11,684 nt of DNA from Clostridia bacterium (lineage in GTDB: Bacteria; Bacillota_A; Clostridia; Christensenellales; Borkfalkiaceae). The notes under the pieces were generated by a model. It was not told where the DNA came from and did not search any database. It saw nothing but the letters and a program-made list of their open reading frames with translations. The DNA lies in the NCBI GenBank assembly GCA_017399665.1, contig JAFQBR010000081.1, forward strand, positions 1 through 11,684, written 5' to 3'. The translations under genes and the position numbers were made by a program. Below are positions 5,165-11,684 of this stretch, piece by piece (position 1 is the first letter of the stretch; each line of letters starts with the position of its first letter).

Positions 5165-7177
5165 TTAGTTAAGTGATACTTCGCAAAGAGCATTGTACTT
5201 TTCTATTGCGTATTTACGTATATGTTCATCCACATAGGCATTTTCAAATGCTTCATCAGATAAACTTTTAGCTAAAAATACTGCCGCTGTTCCATACTTT
5301 AACGCGCCTAATTCAGTCGTTGTTCTACCGCTTTGGCGCGTGCCCATAAAATCACCGCTTCCACGCATTCTAAAGTCTGCTTCAGATATTTTAAAGCCAT
5401 CAGACGTTTTGCAAACTGTTTTTATTCGTTCTAATGTTAAAGGATTTTGATTGTTAGAAAGTAAAAAACAATAGCTTTTTAAATCACTTCTGCCAACCCT
5501 TCCGCGCAGTTGATGAAGTTGTGAAAGTCCAAATCTATCTGCATCGTGAATAACCATTACCGTTGCATTGGGAACGTCTACACCGACTTCAATTACAGTG
5601 GTAGAAACTAAAATTGCTGTACTTCCATTTTTAAAATCATGCATAATTTCGCTCTTTTCTTTATCCTTCATTCTGCCATGTAAAAGAGCAATTTTAAACT
5701 GTGGTAATCTTTCCACTAAACTTGTATGAAGGTCAGTTACGCTCATAATTTCACCTTCAATATCCTCTTCAATTTTAGGCGCAACAAAATAAGCTTTTTT
5801 TCCTTGTTTAAGCTCTTCAGATATAAATTTAATCATATCGTCATATTTAAAATCGGGCACAAAGCTTGTTCCAACCGAAGCCCTAGCAATGGGCTTATCT
5901 GAAATGGTGGTTATATCTAAATCGCCATAAAAAATTAATGATAATGTTCTTGGAATTGGGGTTGCACTCATTACAAGCAAGTCCGGGGTAATTCCTTTTG
6001 AAAGCAGTGAACTTCTTTGTGAAACACCAAATCTATGCTGTTCGTCGCAAACGCAAATAGCTAAATTATTAAATTCAACGTCCTTTTGAATAATTGCGTG
6101 TGTACCTACAACTAAGTCTATTTCACCATTTTTTAAACACTTCTTAATGGAATTTCGCTCTTTTACCGATAAAGAGCCCGATAAAAATACAACTTTAAAA
6201 TTAGAAAAATACTTTTTACATAAATTATAGTTCTGCTCTGCCAATACTTCTGTCGGTGCAAGCATAGCGCCTTGATAACCAGATTTTAAAGCAATGTATA
6301 AGGCGCATAATGCAACAGCCGTTTTACCACAACCAACGTCACCTTGAAGTAATCTGTTCATTGTAAATGGCGAATTCATATCGGTAAAAAGTTCATTAAC
6401 TGCTTTTTTCTGGCCATCAGTAAACTCAAACCCAAACGTAGATGTAAAATCTTTTAATTCACTTGCCGCACAACTATATTTTCTTGTTCTATACTGCCTT
6501 TTATCCCCTTTTATAAGTTTAAAAGCTGAAATAAGTAAGAAGTATTCCTCTGTTGCTAAACGATCTGAAGCTATATCCTTATTTTCAAAAGAAGTTGGAT
6601 TATGCACCTCTTTAAAAGCATCGGCAAGCGACATTAAATTGTATTTTTTTATAAGATGCTCGGGAATAACGCTTCTTGGTTTAACCTTAAAAAGAGCGTC
6701 ATTAATTACCTTCTGCATGCTTTTTTGAAAGAGACTTGGCGTTAACGTATAAATGGGTAAAATACCTTTTAAATAGTCGTTTTTTTCGGCTTTTTCAAAG
6801 GTTGGATTCATCATACTAACTTGACCGTATTTCTTCTGCACGCGCCCATAAAACAGGTATTCTTCACCGTTTTCTATTTTTTTAATTACATACGGCTGAT
6901 TAAACCATATAACAGTAAAAATCTCATTTTCCTGTTGACAAAGCACCTTAACGCATCTCATTTTTCTTGCAGAAAGAAAAGTTTGTGGGTTAGAAATAAC
7001 CTTTGCTTTAATGAATGCAAATTCATTTGGGTAGGCAAAAGAAATTGGAATTATATGCGTTAAATCCAAATAATTTCTAGGAAAATGACGAATTAATTTT
7101 TCAGCACTGTCAATTCCAATTTTATTAAGTTCTTCAATGCGCTTATCACTTAAGCCTTTAACGTATTTTAATTCCAT
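5165..7177 (-). CDS. recG: ATP-dependent DNA helicase RecG
   Basis: A full-length RecG (670 residues; the family is usually about 680), the double-strand DNA translocase that remodels stalled replication forks and branch-migrates Holliday junctions. The N-terminal wedge/OB region spans about 1-240. Helicase motifs are Walker A GDVGCGKT (279-286), DEQH (378-381), SATPIPR (404-410), and QLRGRVGRS (556-564). The C-terminal TRG-like segment is DFRMRGSGDFMGTRQSG (601-617). All are intact, so it should be active. The start MELKYVKGLSDKRIEELNKIG aligns with the usual RecG start (helix-hairpin-helix-like). The ATG has no ribosome binding site: a terminator after fakA ends 5 nt upstream of it. The order fakA-recG resembles the B. 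subtilis yloV-recG neighbourhood, minus the genes between. Confidence 0.98.
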   Translation of the reverse strand: MELKYVKGLSDKRIEELNKIGIDSAEKLIRHFPRNYLDLTHIIPISFAYPNEFAFIKAKVISNPQTFLSARKMRCVKVLCQQENEIFTVIWFNQPYVIKKIENGEEYLFYGRVQKKYGQVSMMNPTFEKAEKNDYLKGILPIYTLTPSLFQKSMQKVINDALFKVKPRSVIPEHLIKKYNLMSLADAFKEVHNPTSFENKDIASDRLATEEYFLLISAFKLIKGDKRQYRTRKYSCAASELKDFTSTFGFEFTDGQKKAVNELFTDMNSPFTMNRLLQGDVGCGKTAVALCALYIALKSGYQGAMLAPTEVLAEQNYNLCKKYFSNFKVVFLSGSLSVKERNSIKKCLKNGEIDLVVGTHAIIQKDVEFNNLAICVCDEQHRFGVSQRSSLLSKGITPDLLVMSATPIPRTLSLIFYGDLDITTISDKPIARASVGTSFVPDFKYDDMIKFISEELKQGKKAYFVAPKIEEDIEGEIMSVTDLHTSLVERLPQFKIALLHGRMKDKEKSEIMHDFKNGSTAILVSTTVIEVGVDVPNATVMVIHDADRFGLSQLHQLRGRVGRSDLKSYCFLLSNNQNPLTLERIKTVCKTSDGFKISEADFRMRGSGDFMGTRQSGRTTTELGALKYGTAAVFLAKSLSDEAFENAYVDEHIRKYAIEKYNALCEVSLN

Positions 7178-7182
7178 AATAC

Positions 7183-7208
7183 AAAAAAGCGCCGCTAAAA
7201 AGCGACGC
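7183..7208 (-). terminator. intrinsic terminator between fakA and recG
   Basis: On the minus strand an 8-bp GC-rich stem (GCGTCGCT with AGCGGCGC, one G-U), a TTTT loop and a six-T tract (7183-7188). It begins 7 nt after the fakA stop and ends 5 nt before the recG ATG. Confidence 0.85.
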
Positions 7209-7215
7209 GTGAAAA

Positions 7216-8853
7216 TTATTCTAATGAAACTATATAGTAATAAATGTCCTGTCCGCCGTAATAAATCTCAACGTCGCAATCTGGATATTTTTCGGCAAGC
7301 TTACTTTGCAAATTAGTAGCATCTTCTTCAGAAACTTCTTTGCCGTAGTAAAGATTTATTAGCGCGTGGGCGCTATCTTTCATCTTTTCAACTAGTTTGA
7401 TTGTAGCATCATCAACTGAATCAGACTTTGCAAGAATTTTTTTACTGTTTAAACCGATTATATCGCCTTTTTTAAGACTAAATCCGTCAATTTTGGTAGT
7501 TCTTGATGCATAAGTAACTTGACCAGTGCTTACGTTTTCAATTTCGTGAAGCATATTTAGTAAGTTATCATCTGCGCTGATTTCAGGATTAAAGGCTAAT
7601 GCTGCTGCAAAACCTTGAGGAACGTTCTTTGTTGGAACAACGTAAATTTTCTTACCTTCAACTAGCGATTTCGCCTGCTCTGCAGCTAAAATAATGTTAC
7701 TGTTATTGGGGAAAACAAAAATATTTTCTGCATTAATTTTTACAACTGCATCAGCAATATCACTTGCGCTGGGGTTCATTGTTTGACCACCTTCGATAAT
7801 GCGGTCAACCATAAGTTCTTTAAATATTTCTGCAAGACCTTCACCTTGAGAAATCGCAAGCATACCCATTTCTTTCTTTTCGGCTTCATACTTAGCAATA
7901 AGTTGACGATTTTGTTCAAGCATATTTTCAATCTTAATTCTATCAATTTCGCCAAGAGTAAGAGCTTTAGAAAGAGCTTGTCCTGGATTATTTGTATGTA
8001 CGTGAACTTTAACAAACTCTAAATCGCCAATAACAAGTACGCTATCGCCAATTCCCATTAAATATTCGCGTAATCTATCAATATCCGCAAGTGTTGTTCT
8101 ACGTTTTAGGTTTATAATGAAGAATTCAGTGCAATAACCAAATTCAATTTCACCAAGGTTAAGTATATCAATTTCGCCTGTTTGAGGGATCTCTTCAGCT
8201 TTAGCGGGTGTTTCTTCTTCGTCATCTTCAACGTCAACAGTTTCACCTAGTAAGCCTTTATACATGCCCTTATAAACAGTAAGAAGCCCCATACCGCCAG
8301 AGTCAACTACACCGGCTTTTTTAAGTACAGGTAACAATTCGGGTGTCATAGCAAGTGCTTCTTCACCGCGGGTAATAATTTCTTTAAAGAACATTTCAAA
8401 ATCGCGATGTCTTTGAGCTGTTTGAGCGCACTCAGAAATCATACGTGAAACTGTAAGCATCGTACCTTCTTTAGGTTTACTTACTGCAGCATAAGCAATT
8501 TCTGTTGCCTTTTTTAAGGCTTTTGCAAATAATTTTGTATCAACCTCTTCTTTTTCCTTAAGAACTGAACAAATTCCACGGAAAACTTGCGATAAAATAA
8601 CCCCTGAATTACCTCTAGCACCACGAAGTGCGCCACGTGAAATAGCATCCGTAATAAGACTCATACGGTTGGAATTGCATAGTTTTAATTCTTTAACTGC
8701 AGATTGCATCGTTAAAGACATATTTGTACCCGTATCTCCATCAGGAACGGGGAAAACGTTTAGCGCGTCGATTTTTACCCTATTCGCTTCTAGTAACTTT
8801 GATGCAGTAATGACCATCTTAGTCAACGTTGCACCGTTAATACTTTTCTGCAT
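7216..8853 (-). CDS. fakA: fatty acid kinase catalytic subunit FakA (YloV, DAK2/DhaL family)
   Basis: A 545-residue protein with the three-part FakA layout. FakA phosphorylates fatty acids presented by a FakB (DegV-like) partner, feeding exogenous fatty acids into phospholipid synthesis. The N-terminal DhaL kinase domain (about 1-200) has NVFPVPDGDTGTNM (32-45), whose Asp38 and Asp40 should bind Mg-ATP, plus GNSGVILSQ (81-89) and VDSGG (184-188). An acidic linker (207-222) leads to the middle domain with VHVHTNNPG, where His284 and His286 match the conserved pair of the family. The C terminus ends in GGQDIYYYIVSLE, typical of the family's last domain. The AGGAGA site (8865-8870) is 11 nt from the ATG, slightly long. 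It follows the Asp23 gene as in many Firmicutes. No FakB gene is in the window. Confidence 0.95.
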   Translation of the reverse strand: MQKSINGATLTKMVITASKLLEANRVKIDALNVFPVPDGDTGTNMSLTMQSAVKELKLCNSNRMSLITDAISRGALRGARGNSGVILSQVFRGICSVLKEKEEVDTKLFAKALKKATEIAYAAVSKPKEGTMLTVSRMISECAQTAQRHRDFEMFFKEIITRGEEALAMTPELLPVLKKAGVVDSGGMGLLTVYKGMYKGLLGETVDVEDDEEETPAKAEEIPQTGEIDILNLGEIEFGYCTEFFIINLKRRTTLADIDRLREYLMGIGDSVLVIGDLEFVKVHVHTNNPGQALSKALTLGEIDRIKIENMLEQNRQLIAKYEAEKKEMGMLAISQGEGLAEIFKELMVDRIIEGGQTMNPSASDIADAVVKINAENIFVFPNNSNIILAAEQAKSLVEGKKIYVVPTKNVPQGFAAALAFNPEISADDNLLNMLHEIENVSTGQVTYASRTTKIDGFSLKKGDIIGLNSKKILAKSDSVDDATIKLVEKMKDSAHALINLYYGKEVSEEDATNLQSKLAEKYPDCDVEIYYGGQDIYYYIVSLE

Positions 8854-8933
8854 ATATAAAGTTTTCTCCTATTTTTTCTGGTAAAGTATAAATTATATGT
8901 TAATAATACGTCGTATAAGCTGAAATAATTAAT

Positions 8934-9281
8934 TTATAGTTTAACACCAACAATGTTAACGTTTACGGTATCAACAAGCATGCCTGTAAATTTTTCTACT
9001 TTATAATTTACTGCTTGCTTCAAGCTATCTGCAACTGCGGAAATAGAAACGCCAAATTTAATTGTTACGTAAAGATCGATATGAATTCTATCTCCTTCCG
9101 TAGTTACTTTTACTCCATGAGTTCCGCCCTTTTTAAATAAACCGGACAAACTGTCAGTAAACCTTTTATTTACAAGTTCAACTATTCCGTAACATTCAAG
9201 AGCCGCATGCTCTGCTACACGGGCAATTGCTTCATCTGAAATAGATATTTTACCATAAATATTATTTGTGTTAACTGACAT
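8934..9281 (-). CDS. yloU: Asp23/Gls24 family envelope-stress protein (YloU-like)
   Basis: A 115-residue soluble Asp23/Gls24 domain protein. The opening GKISISDEAIARVAEHAA is the family's signature, and the repeated alternating segments (HGVKVTTEGDRIHIDLYVTIKFGVSI, about 55-80) followed by VNVNIVGVKL complete the fold. Family members are cytoplasmic, some recruited to the membrane by AmaP-type anchors, and are linked to alkaline shock and envelope stress. The yloU-fakA pair is strongly conserved in Firmicutes, though the mechanism joining them is not established. The start is supported by AAGGAG about 8 nt upstream. Its promoter is at 9309-9337, and fakA follows after 80 nt, with no clear terminator between. 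Confidence 0.93.
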   Translation of the reverse strand: MSVNTNNIYGKISISDEAIARVAEHAALECYGIVELVNKRFTDSLSGLFKKGGTHGVKVTTEGDRIHIDLYVTIKFGVSISAVADSLKQAVNYKVEKFTGMLVDTVNVNIVGVKL

Positions 9282-9308
9282 AGTAGTTCTCCTTAATTTG
9301 CTTCTTAT

Positions 9309-9337
9309 ATTTTACTATAAATTTGTATTTTTTGCAA
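9309..9337 (-). promoter_or_regulatory. sigma-A promoter of the Asp23-fakA operon
   Basis: On the minus strand, -35 TTGCAA (9332-9337) and -10 TAAAAT (9309-9314) with a 17-bp spacer. The 90 bp between it and the rpmB promoter is A/T-rich runs only; I see no clear operator there. Confidence 0.75.
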
Positions 9338-9427
9338 CAATTTTAAACGATATTTGTTTATTAACTTAGATATTGAACATTTTTTTTAAAAAATTTACCG
9401 ACTTATTAAAAAATGGCTAAAAAACTC

Positions 9428-9456
9428 TTGATTTTTTTTTCGTTTAGTGGTATATT
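9428..9456 (+). promoter_or_regulatory. extended -10 promoter of rpmB
   Basis: -35 TTGATT (9428-9433), 17-bp spacer, and -10 TATATT (9451-9456) with TG one base upstream (9448-9449). A T-rich spacer and A/T-rich upstream region fit a strong ribosomal protein promoter. Confidence 0.8.
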
Positions 9457-9509
9457 ATAAAGGCTAATGAACTTTATGCCAATTACTTACTTATTTGGAG
9501 GTGTTAAAT

Positions 9510-9698
9510 ATGTCAAGAGTTTGCAGTGTTTGCGGAAAGGGTAAATTATCAGGCAATAACGTAAGCCACAGTAACCGTAAAACTCCCCGCTCCTACAGCG
9601 CGAACGTTCAAAAGGTCAAAGTTTTAAAAGACGGAGTGATGACCTCTGAATACGTTTGTACTCGTTGCTTAAAAAGCGACAAAGTTACAAGAGTTTAA
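9510..9698 (+). CDS. rpmB: 50S ribosomal protein L28, zinc-binding (C+) form
   Basis: A 62-residue L28 (bL28) of the large ribosomal subunit. The sequence MSRVCSVCGKGKLSGNNVSHSNRKTPR runs in the standard order for the protein, and CTRCLKSDKV closes it. Two CxxC pairs (Cys5/Cys8 and Cys50/Cys53) mark the zinc-binding form rather than the zinc-free paralogue that some bacteria induce under zinc starvation. The correct start is the ATG at 9510-9512, with GGAGGTG at 9497-9503; an upstream in-frame TTG at 9495 would place the ribosome binding site inside the gene. It diverges from the Asp23-fakA operon, exactly as in B. subtilis, and has its own promoter and terminator. Confidence 0.98.
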   Translation: MSRVCSVCGKGKLSGNNVSHSNRKTPRSYSANVQKVKVLKDGVMTSEYVCTRCLKSDKVTRV

Positions 9699-9720
9699 TA
9701 TTTAATTTACTTTTAAAGCG

Positions 9721-9757
9721 AAAGGTCAATGCATTTTAGCGTTGACTTTTTTATTTT
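9721..9757 (+). terminator. intrinsic terminator of rpmB
   Basis: A 12-bp stem with two G-U pairs (arms 9721-9732 and 9739-9750), loop 9733-9738, then a T-rich tail. It begins 22 nt after the rpmB stop codon. Confidence 0.88.
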
Positions 9758-9771
9758 TCTTTAAGTTTAGA

Positions 9772-9807
9772 AAAAAAATTCCACTCATTTTAAGAGTGGA
9801 TTTTTTT
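9772..9807 (-). terminator. intrinsic terminator of the dihydrolipoamide dehydrogenase gene
   Basis: A 7-bp stem TCCACTC/GAGTGGA (9780-9786, 9794-9800) has T runs on both flanks. It begins 6 nt after the dehydrogenase stop on the minus strand and could also stop residual rpmB transcription from the other side. Confidence 0.85.
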
Positions 9808-9812
9808 ATTTA

Positions 9813-11186
9813 CTAAGAATTTAAGGTGTCTTTAATTATTTCGCCAATGCTTGGATGCGGGAAAACAAATTTACAAATTTTTGAAACAGGAATTTCAAGT
9901 GAAATCATATTACTAAGCGCAAGTATTACTTCTCCTGCCCCATCTCCAATCATCATTGCGCCAATTATTTTGTTGCTATCATTATCAATAATAATTTTGC
10001 AAATACCATTTACGTTTAAGTTTTCGGTTACAAATTTACCTGAATAAATCATCGGCAATTTCTTTACTGTAAAATTAATGCCACGGTCAAGTGCTATTTC
10101 TTCAGAAATACCAACAGAAGAAAATTCAGGTGAAGTATAAACGATAGATGGAATATTATCATAATTAATATTTTCACTTTGTCCGCAAATAACATCAATA
10201 CATACTTCAGCTTCTTTATATGCTGTATGCGCAAGCATAGACTTTCCGTTTACGTCACCAACTGCATAAACGTTTGGCTGGGTTGTTTGCATATTTCCAT
10301 CTACAAATATTCCACGGTTTGAATAATCAAGATTTAAATTTTCAAGGCCAAAACCTTCAACTCGTGCTTTTCTACCAATCGCAAGTAGTACCTTATCACA
10401 TTCGAGCGAGCATTTTTCTCCATTAGAGCTAATAACTACACTATTTTGTGTAATTTCTTCAACCATAGAATTAAATATAAATTCAATTCCGCGGGCAGTT
10501 AAGTTGTTTTCTAAAATTTTACTACACTCATTATCTGCAAATCTACATATTTTCGAAGTGCCTTCAACAACTGTAACCTTTGCGCCCATTGAGCAAAAAT
10601 AGGACGCCATTTCAAGGCCAATAACACCTGCGCCAACTACAACTAAATGACTTGGTATGATATTGATATCAAGTATTTCACGTGATGTTAATGCAAATGA
10701 ACTTCTAATAGCTTCATCTACACCCTTAATAGATGGAATTATAACTTCAGAGCCTGTTGCAATTATAAGCTTATTCGCTCCAAATATCTTGCCGTCGCTC
10801 TCAACAGCAAAAGTATCCCCATCTTTTTGCAAAATATTTGCATGACTAAAAAATAGCTTAACTTTATTTTTTCTAAGTCCACCGCGAACACCCATCACAA
10901 GTTTATTTACAACTACATTTTTCCTTTCGACAACCGAAGGTTGGTCAACTGAAAAATTATCAACTATAACGCCAAACTCTTTAGAGTGGTTAATTGAATC
11001 TACAATTTTTGCACTTTTTAAAAAGCTTTTTGAAGGAATACAGCCCTCATTTAAGCAAGTACCGCCAAGGCTTCGCTCTTCAAACAAAGCCACAGAAAAG
11101 CCTCTTTTAGCACTCAAATTTGCAAAATGATAGCCACCAGGGCCACCACCAATAACAATTATATCAAAAATCTGTGCAAATTCCAT
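9813..11186 (-). CDS. lpdA: dihydrolipoamide dehydrogenase (E3)
   Basis: A 457-residue pyridine nucleotide-disulfide oxidoreductase that reoxidises protein-bound dihydrolipoamide with NAD+, serving 2-oxoacid dehydrogenases or the glycine cleavage system. The FAD motif GGGPGG is at 13-18 and the redox disulfide in GGTCLNEGCIPSK uses Cys44 and Cys49. The NAD-binding GAGVIG is at 185-190, the second FAD contact VGD at 309-311, and the C-terminal catalytic His444 and Glu449 in HPSIGE. The usual HxHP motif here is FPHP, keeping the essential second His. There is no N-terminal lipoyl domain and no E1, E2 or GcvH gene adjacent, so the partner complex is unknown. The start has GAGGTG upstream. clpX lies 49 nt upstream on the same strand with a terminator-like hairpin between. 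Confidence 0.95.
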   Translation of the reverse strand: MEFAQIFDIIVIGGGPGGYHFANLSAKRGFSVALFEERSLGGTCLNEGCIPSKSFLKSAKIVDSINHSKEFGVIVDNFSVDQPSVVERKNVVVNKLVMGVRGGLRKNKVKLFFSHANILQKDGDTFAVESDGKIFGANKLIIATGSEVIIPSIKGVDEAIRSSFALTSREILDINIIPSHLVVVGAGVIGLEMASYFCSMGAKVTVVEGTSKICRFADNECSKILENNLTARGIEFIFNSMVEEITQNSVVISSNGEKCSLECDKVLLAIGRKARVEGFGLENLNLDYSNRGIFVDGNMQTTQPNVYAVGDVNGKSMLAHTAYKEAEVCIDVICGQSENINYDNIPSIVYTSPEFSSVGISEEIALDRGINFTVKKLPMIYSGKFVTENLNVNGICKIIIDNDSNKIIGAMMIGDGAGEVILALSNMISLEIPVSKICKFVFPHPSIGEIIKDTLNS

Positions 11187-11196
11187 AATTCACCTC

Positions 11197-11231
11197 ATAA
11201 ATTAAAACATGCAGGCAATATGCCCGCATGT
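11197..11231 (-). terminator. terminator-like hairpin between clpX and the dehydrogenase gene
   Basis: On the minus strand a 10-bp stem with one G-U pair (11222-11231 with 11207-11216), loop 11217-11221, then TTTTAATTT. The T tract is interrupted, so partial termination with read-through into the dehydrogenase gene is plausible. Confidence 0.7.
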
Positions 11232-11235
11232 AAAT

Positions 11236-11684
11236 TTAAGCAATTTCTTTTTTAACTATTTCAGGTTTTTTAAGACCGTTTACAACGTCTTTATCAATAA
11301 TAATTTTTTCTACGCTTTCATCTTCGGGTAGCTCGTACATGGTGTCTAGCATTATCCCCTCAAATATAGTACGTAAACCTCTTGCGCCAGTTTTTAAAGT
11401 CATGGCTTTTTTAGCAATTTCGTGAATTGCATCATCTTTTACCTCAAGCTGAACCTCATCCATTTCAACAAGCTTCATATATTGCTTAACGATAGCATTT
11501 TTTGGCTCTGTCATTATTTTAACAAGCGCATCCTCTGTTAAAGCGTTTAAGCTAACGACTATGGGCAGTCTGCCAACAAATTCGGGAATTACACCAAATT
11601 TAATCAAATCCTGAGGTTGAACGTCCTCAAGAGCCTTACTCTCGCTTTCATTTTTTGAAGTTACAGTCGCACCAAAGCCTAAGC
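11236..11684 (-). CDS. clpX: ATP-dependent Clp protease ATP-binding subunit ClpX, C-terminal part (5' end beyond window)
   Basis: The frame is open to the window edge, giving the last 148 residues of ClpX, the AAA+ unfoldase that feeds tagged proteins to ClpP. It starts at LGFGATVTS and continues through KFGVIPEFVGRLP, whose Arg is the arginine finger. PKNAIVKQYMKLVEMDEV forms the small AAA+ subdomain, and KTGARGLRTI holds the sensor-2 Arg. The sequence EGIMLDTMYELP and a short tail follow, as in the B. subtilis protein. The zinc-binding domain, Walker motifs and the ClpP-contacting IGF loop lie outside the window. The apparent ATG at 11605-11607 is internal and not the start. The dehydrogenase gene follows on the same strand. 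Confidence 0.96.
   Translation of the reverse strand, partial: LGFGATVTSKNESESKALEDVQPQDLIKFGVIPEFVGRLPIVVSLNALTEDALVKIMTEPKNAIVKQYMKLVEMDEVQLEVKDDAIHEIAKKAMTLKTGARGLRTIFEGIMLDTMYELPEDESVEKIIIDKDVVNGLKKPEIVKKEIA

Noticed and set aside
5144..5167. AT-only inverted repeat at the recG stop codon as a terminator
   Set aside because: Nine A-T pairs with no G-C would form a weak stem, and the T run is inside the loop rather than after it; not supported as a terminator.
8854..8933. Possible internal promoter between the Asp23 gene and fakA
   Set aside because: A TATAAT is present on the minus strand (8893-8898 region) but no acceptable -35 lies 16-18 bp upstream, so it is too weak to list.
9379..9415. 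A/T-rich inverted repeat between the yloU and rpmB promoters as an operator
   Set aside because: The arms are runs of T and A with little sequence information, and they arise easily in AT-rich intergenic DNA.

Overview
This is an AT-rich window (roughly one third G+C by eye) from a low-GC Gram-positive bacterium, most likely an uncultured member of the Clostridia or a near relative. Four things point there: the fakA/yloV, Asp23/yloU and divergent rpmB cluster that Bacillus subtilis also has; sigma-A promoters of TTGACA/TATAAT type with 17-bp spacers; strong AGGAGG-like ribosome binding sites; and compact U-tailed intrinsic terminators. The species cannot be named from the sequence.

Left third (1-4040) is accessory in character. 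Two paralogous alpha/beta hydrolases lie on the minus strand (one cut by the window edge, one at 1257-2081). Between them are a RimJ/RimL-type acetyltransferase with its own promoter and tRNA-Thr(CGT). Plus-strand genes follow: a two-module Cys/His protein of the DUF6062 type, tRNA-Thr(GGT), and a GIY-YIG/DUF4357 protein. That last gene sits just downstream of the minus-strand tRNA-Ser(CGA). A degraded copy of the tRNA 3' end and an orphan minus-strand terminator lie on its far side, which looks like a very small tRNA-targeted insertion.

Middle (4041-5165), minus strand: a stand-alone cytidine deaminase homologue that has lost its catalytic Glu, one zinc-binding Cys and the neighbouring Arg, so it is probably a pseudoenzyme; then a small GNAT acetyltransferase driven by a perfect consensus promoter.

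Right part (5165-11684) is conserved core, mostly minus strand: recG, fakA (fatty acid kinase) and an Asp23/Gls24 protein, read in the order Asp23-fakA-recG, with rpmB (ribosomal protein L28, zinc-binding form) divergent from them. Then come a dihydrolipoamide dehydrogenase and the C-terminal part of clpX, which reads into it. Intrinsic terminators separate fakA from recG and clpX from the dehydrogenase by only a few bases, so both downstream genes probably depend on read-through or on promoters I could not identify.

I see no insertion sequence, CRISPR array, phage module or rRNA. No gene-free stretch exceeds 300 bases; the longest are 9282-9509 (back-to-back promoters) and 3041-3227 (terminator, possible tRNA relic, promoter).
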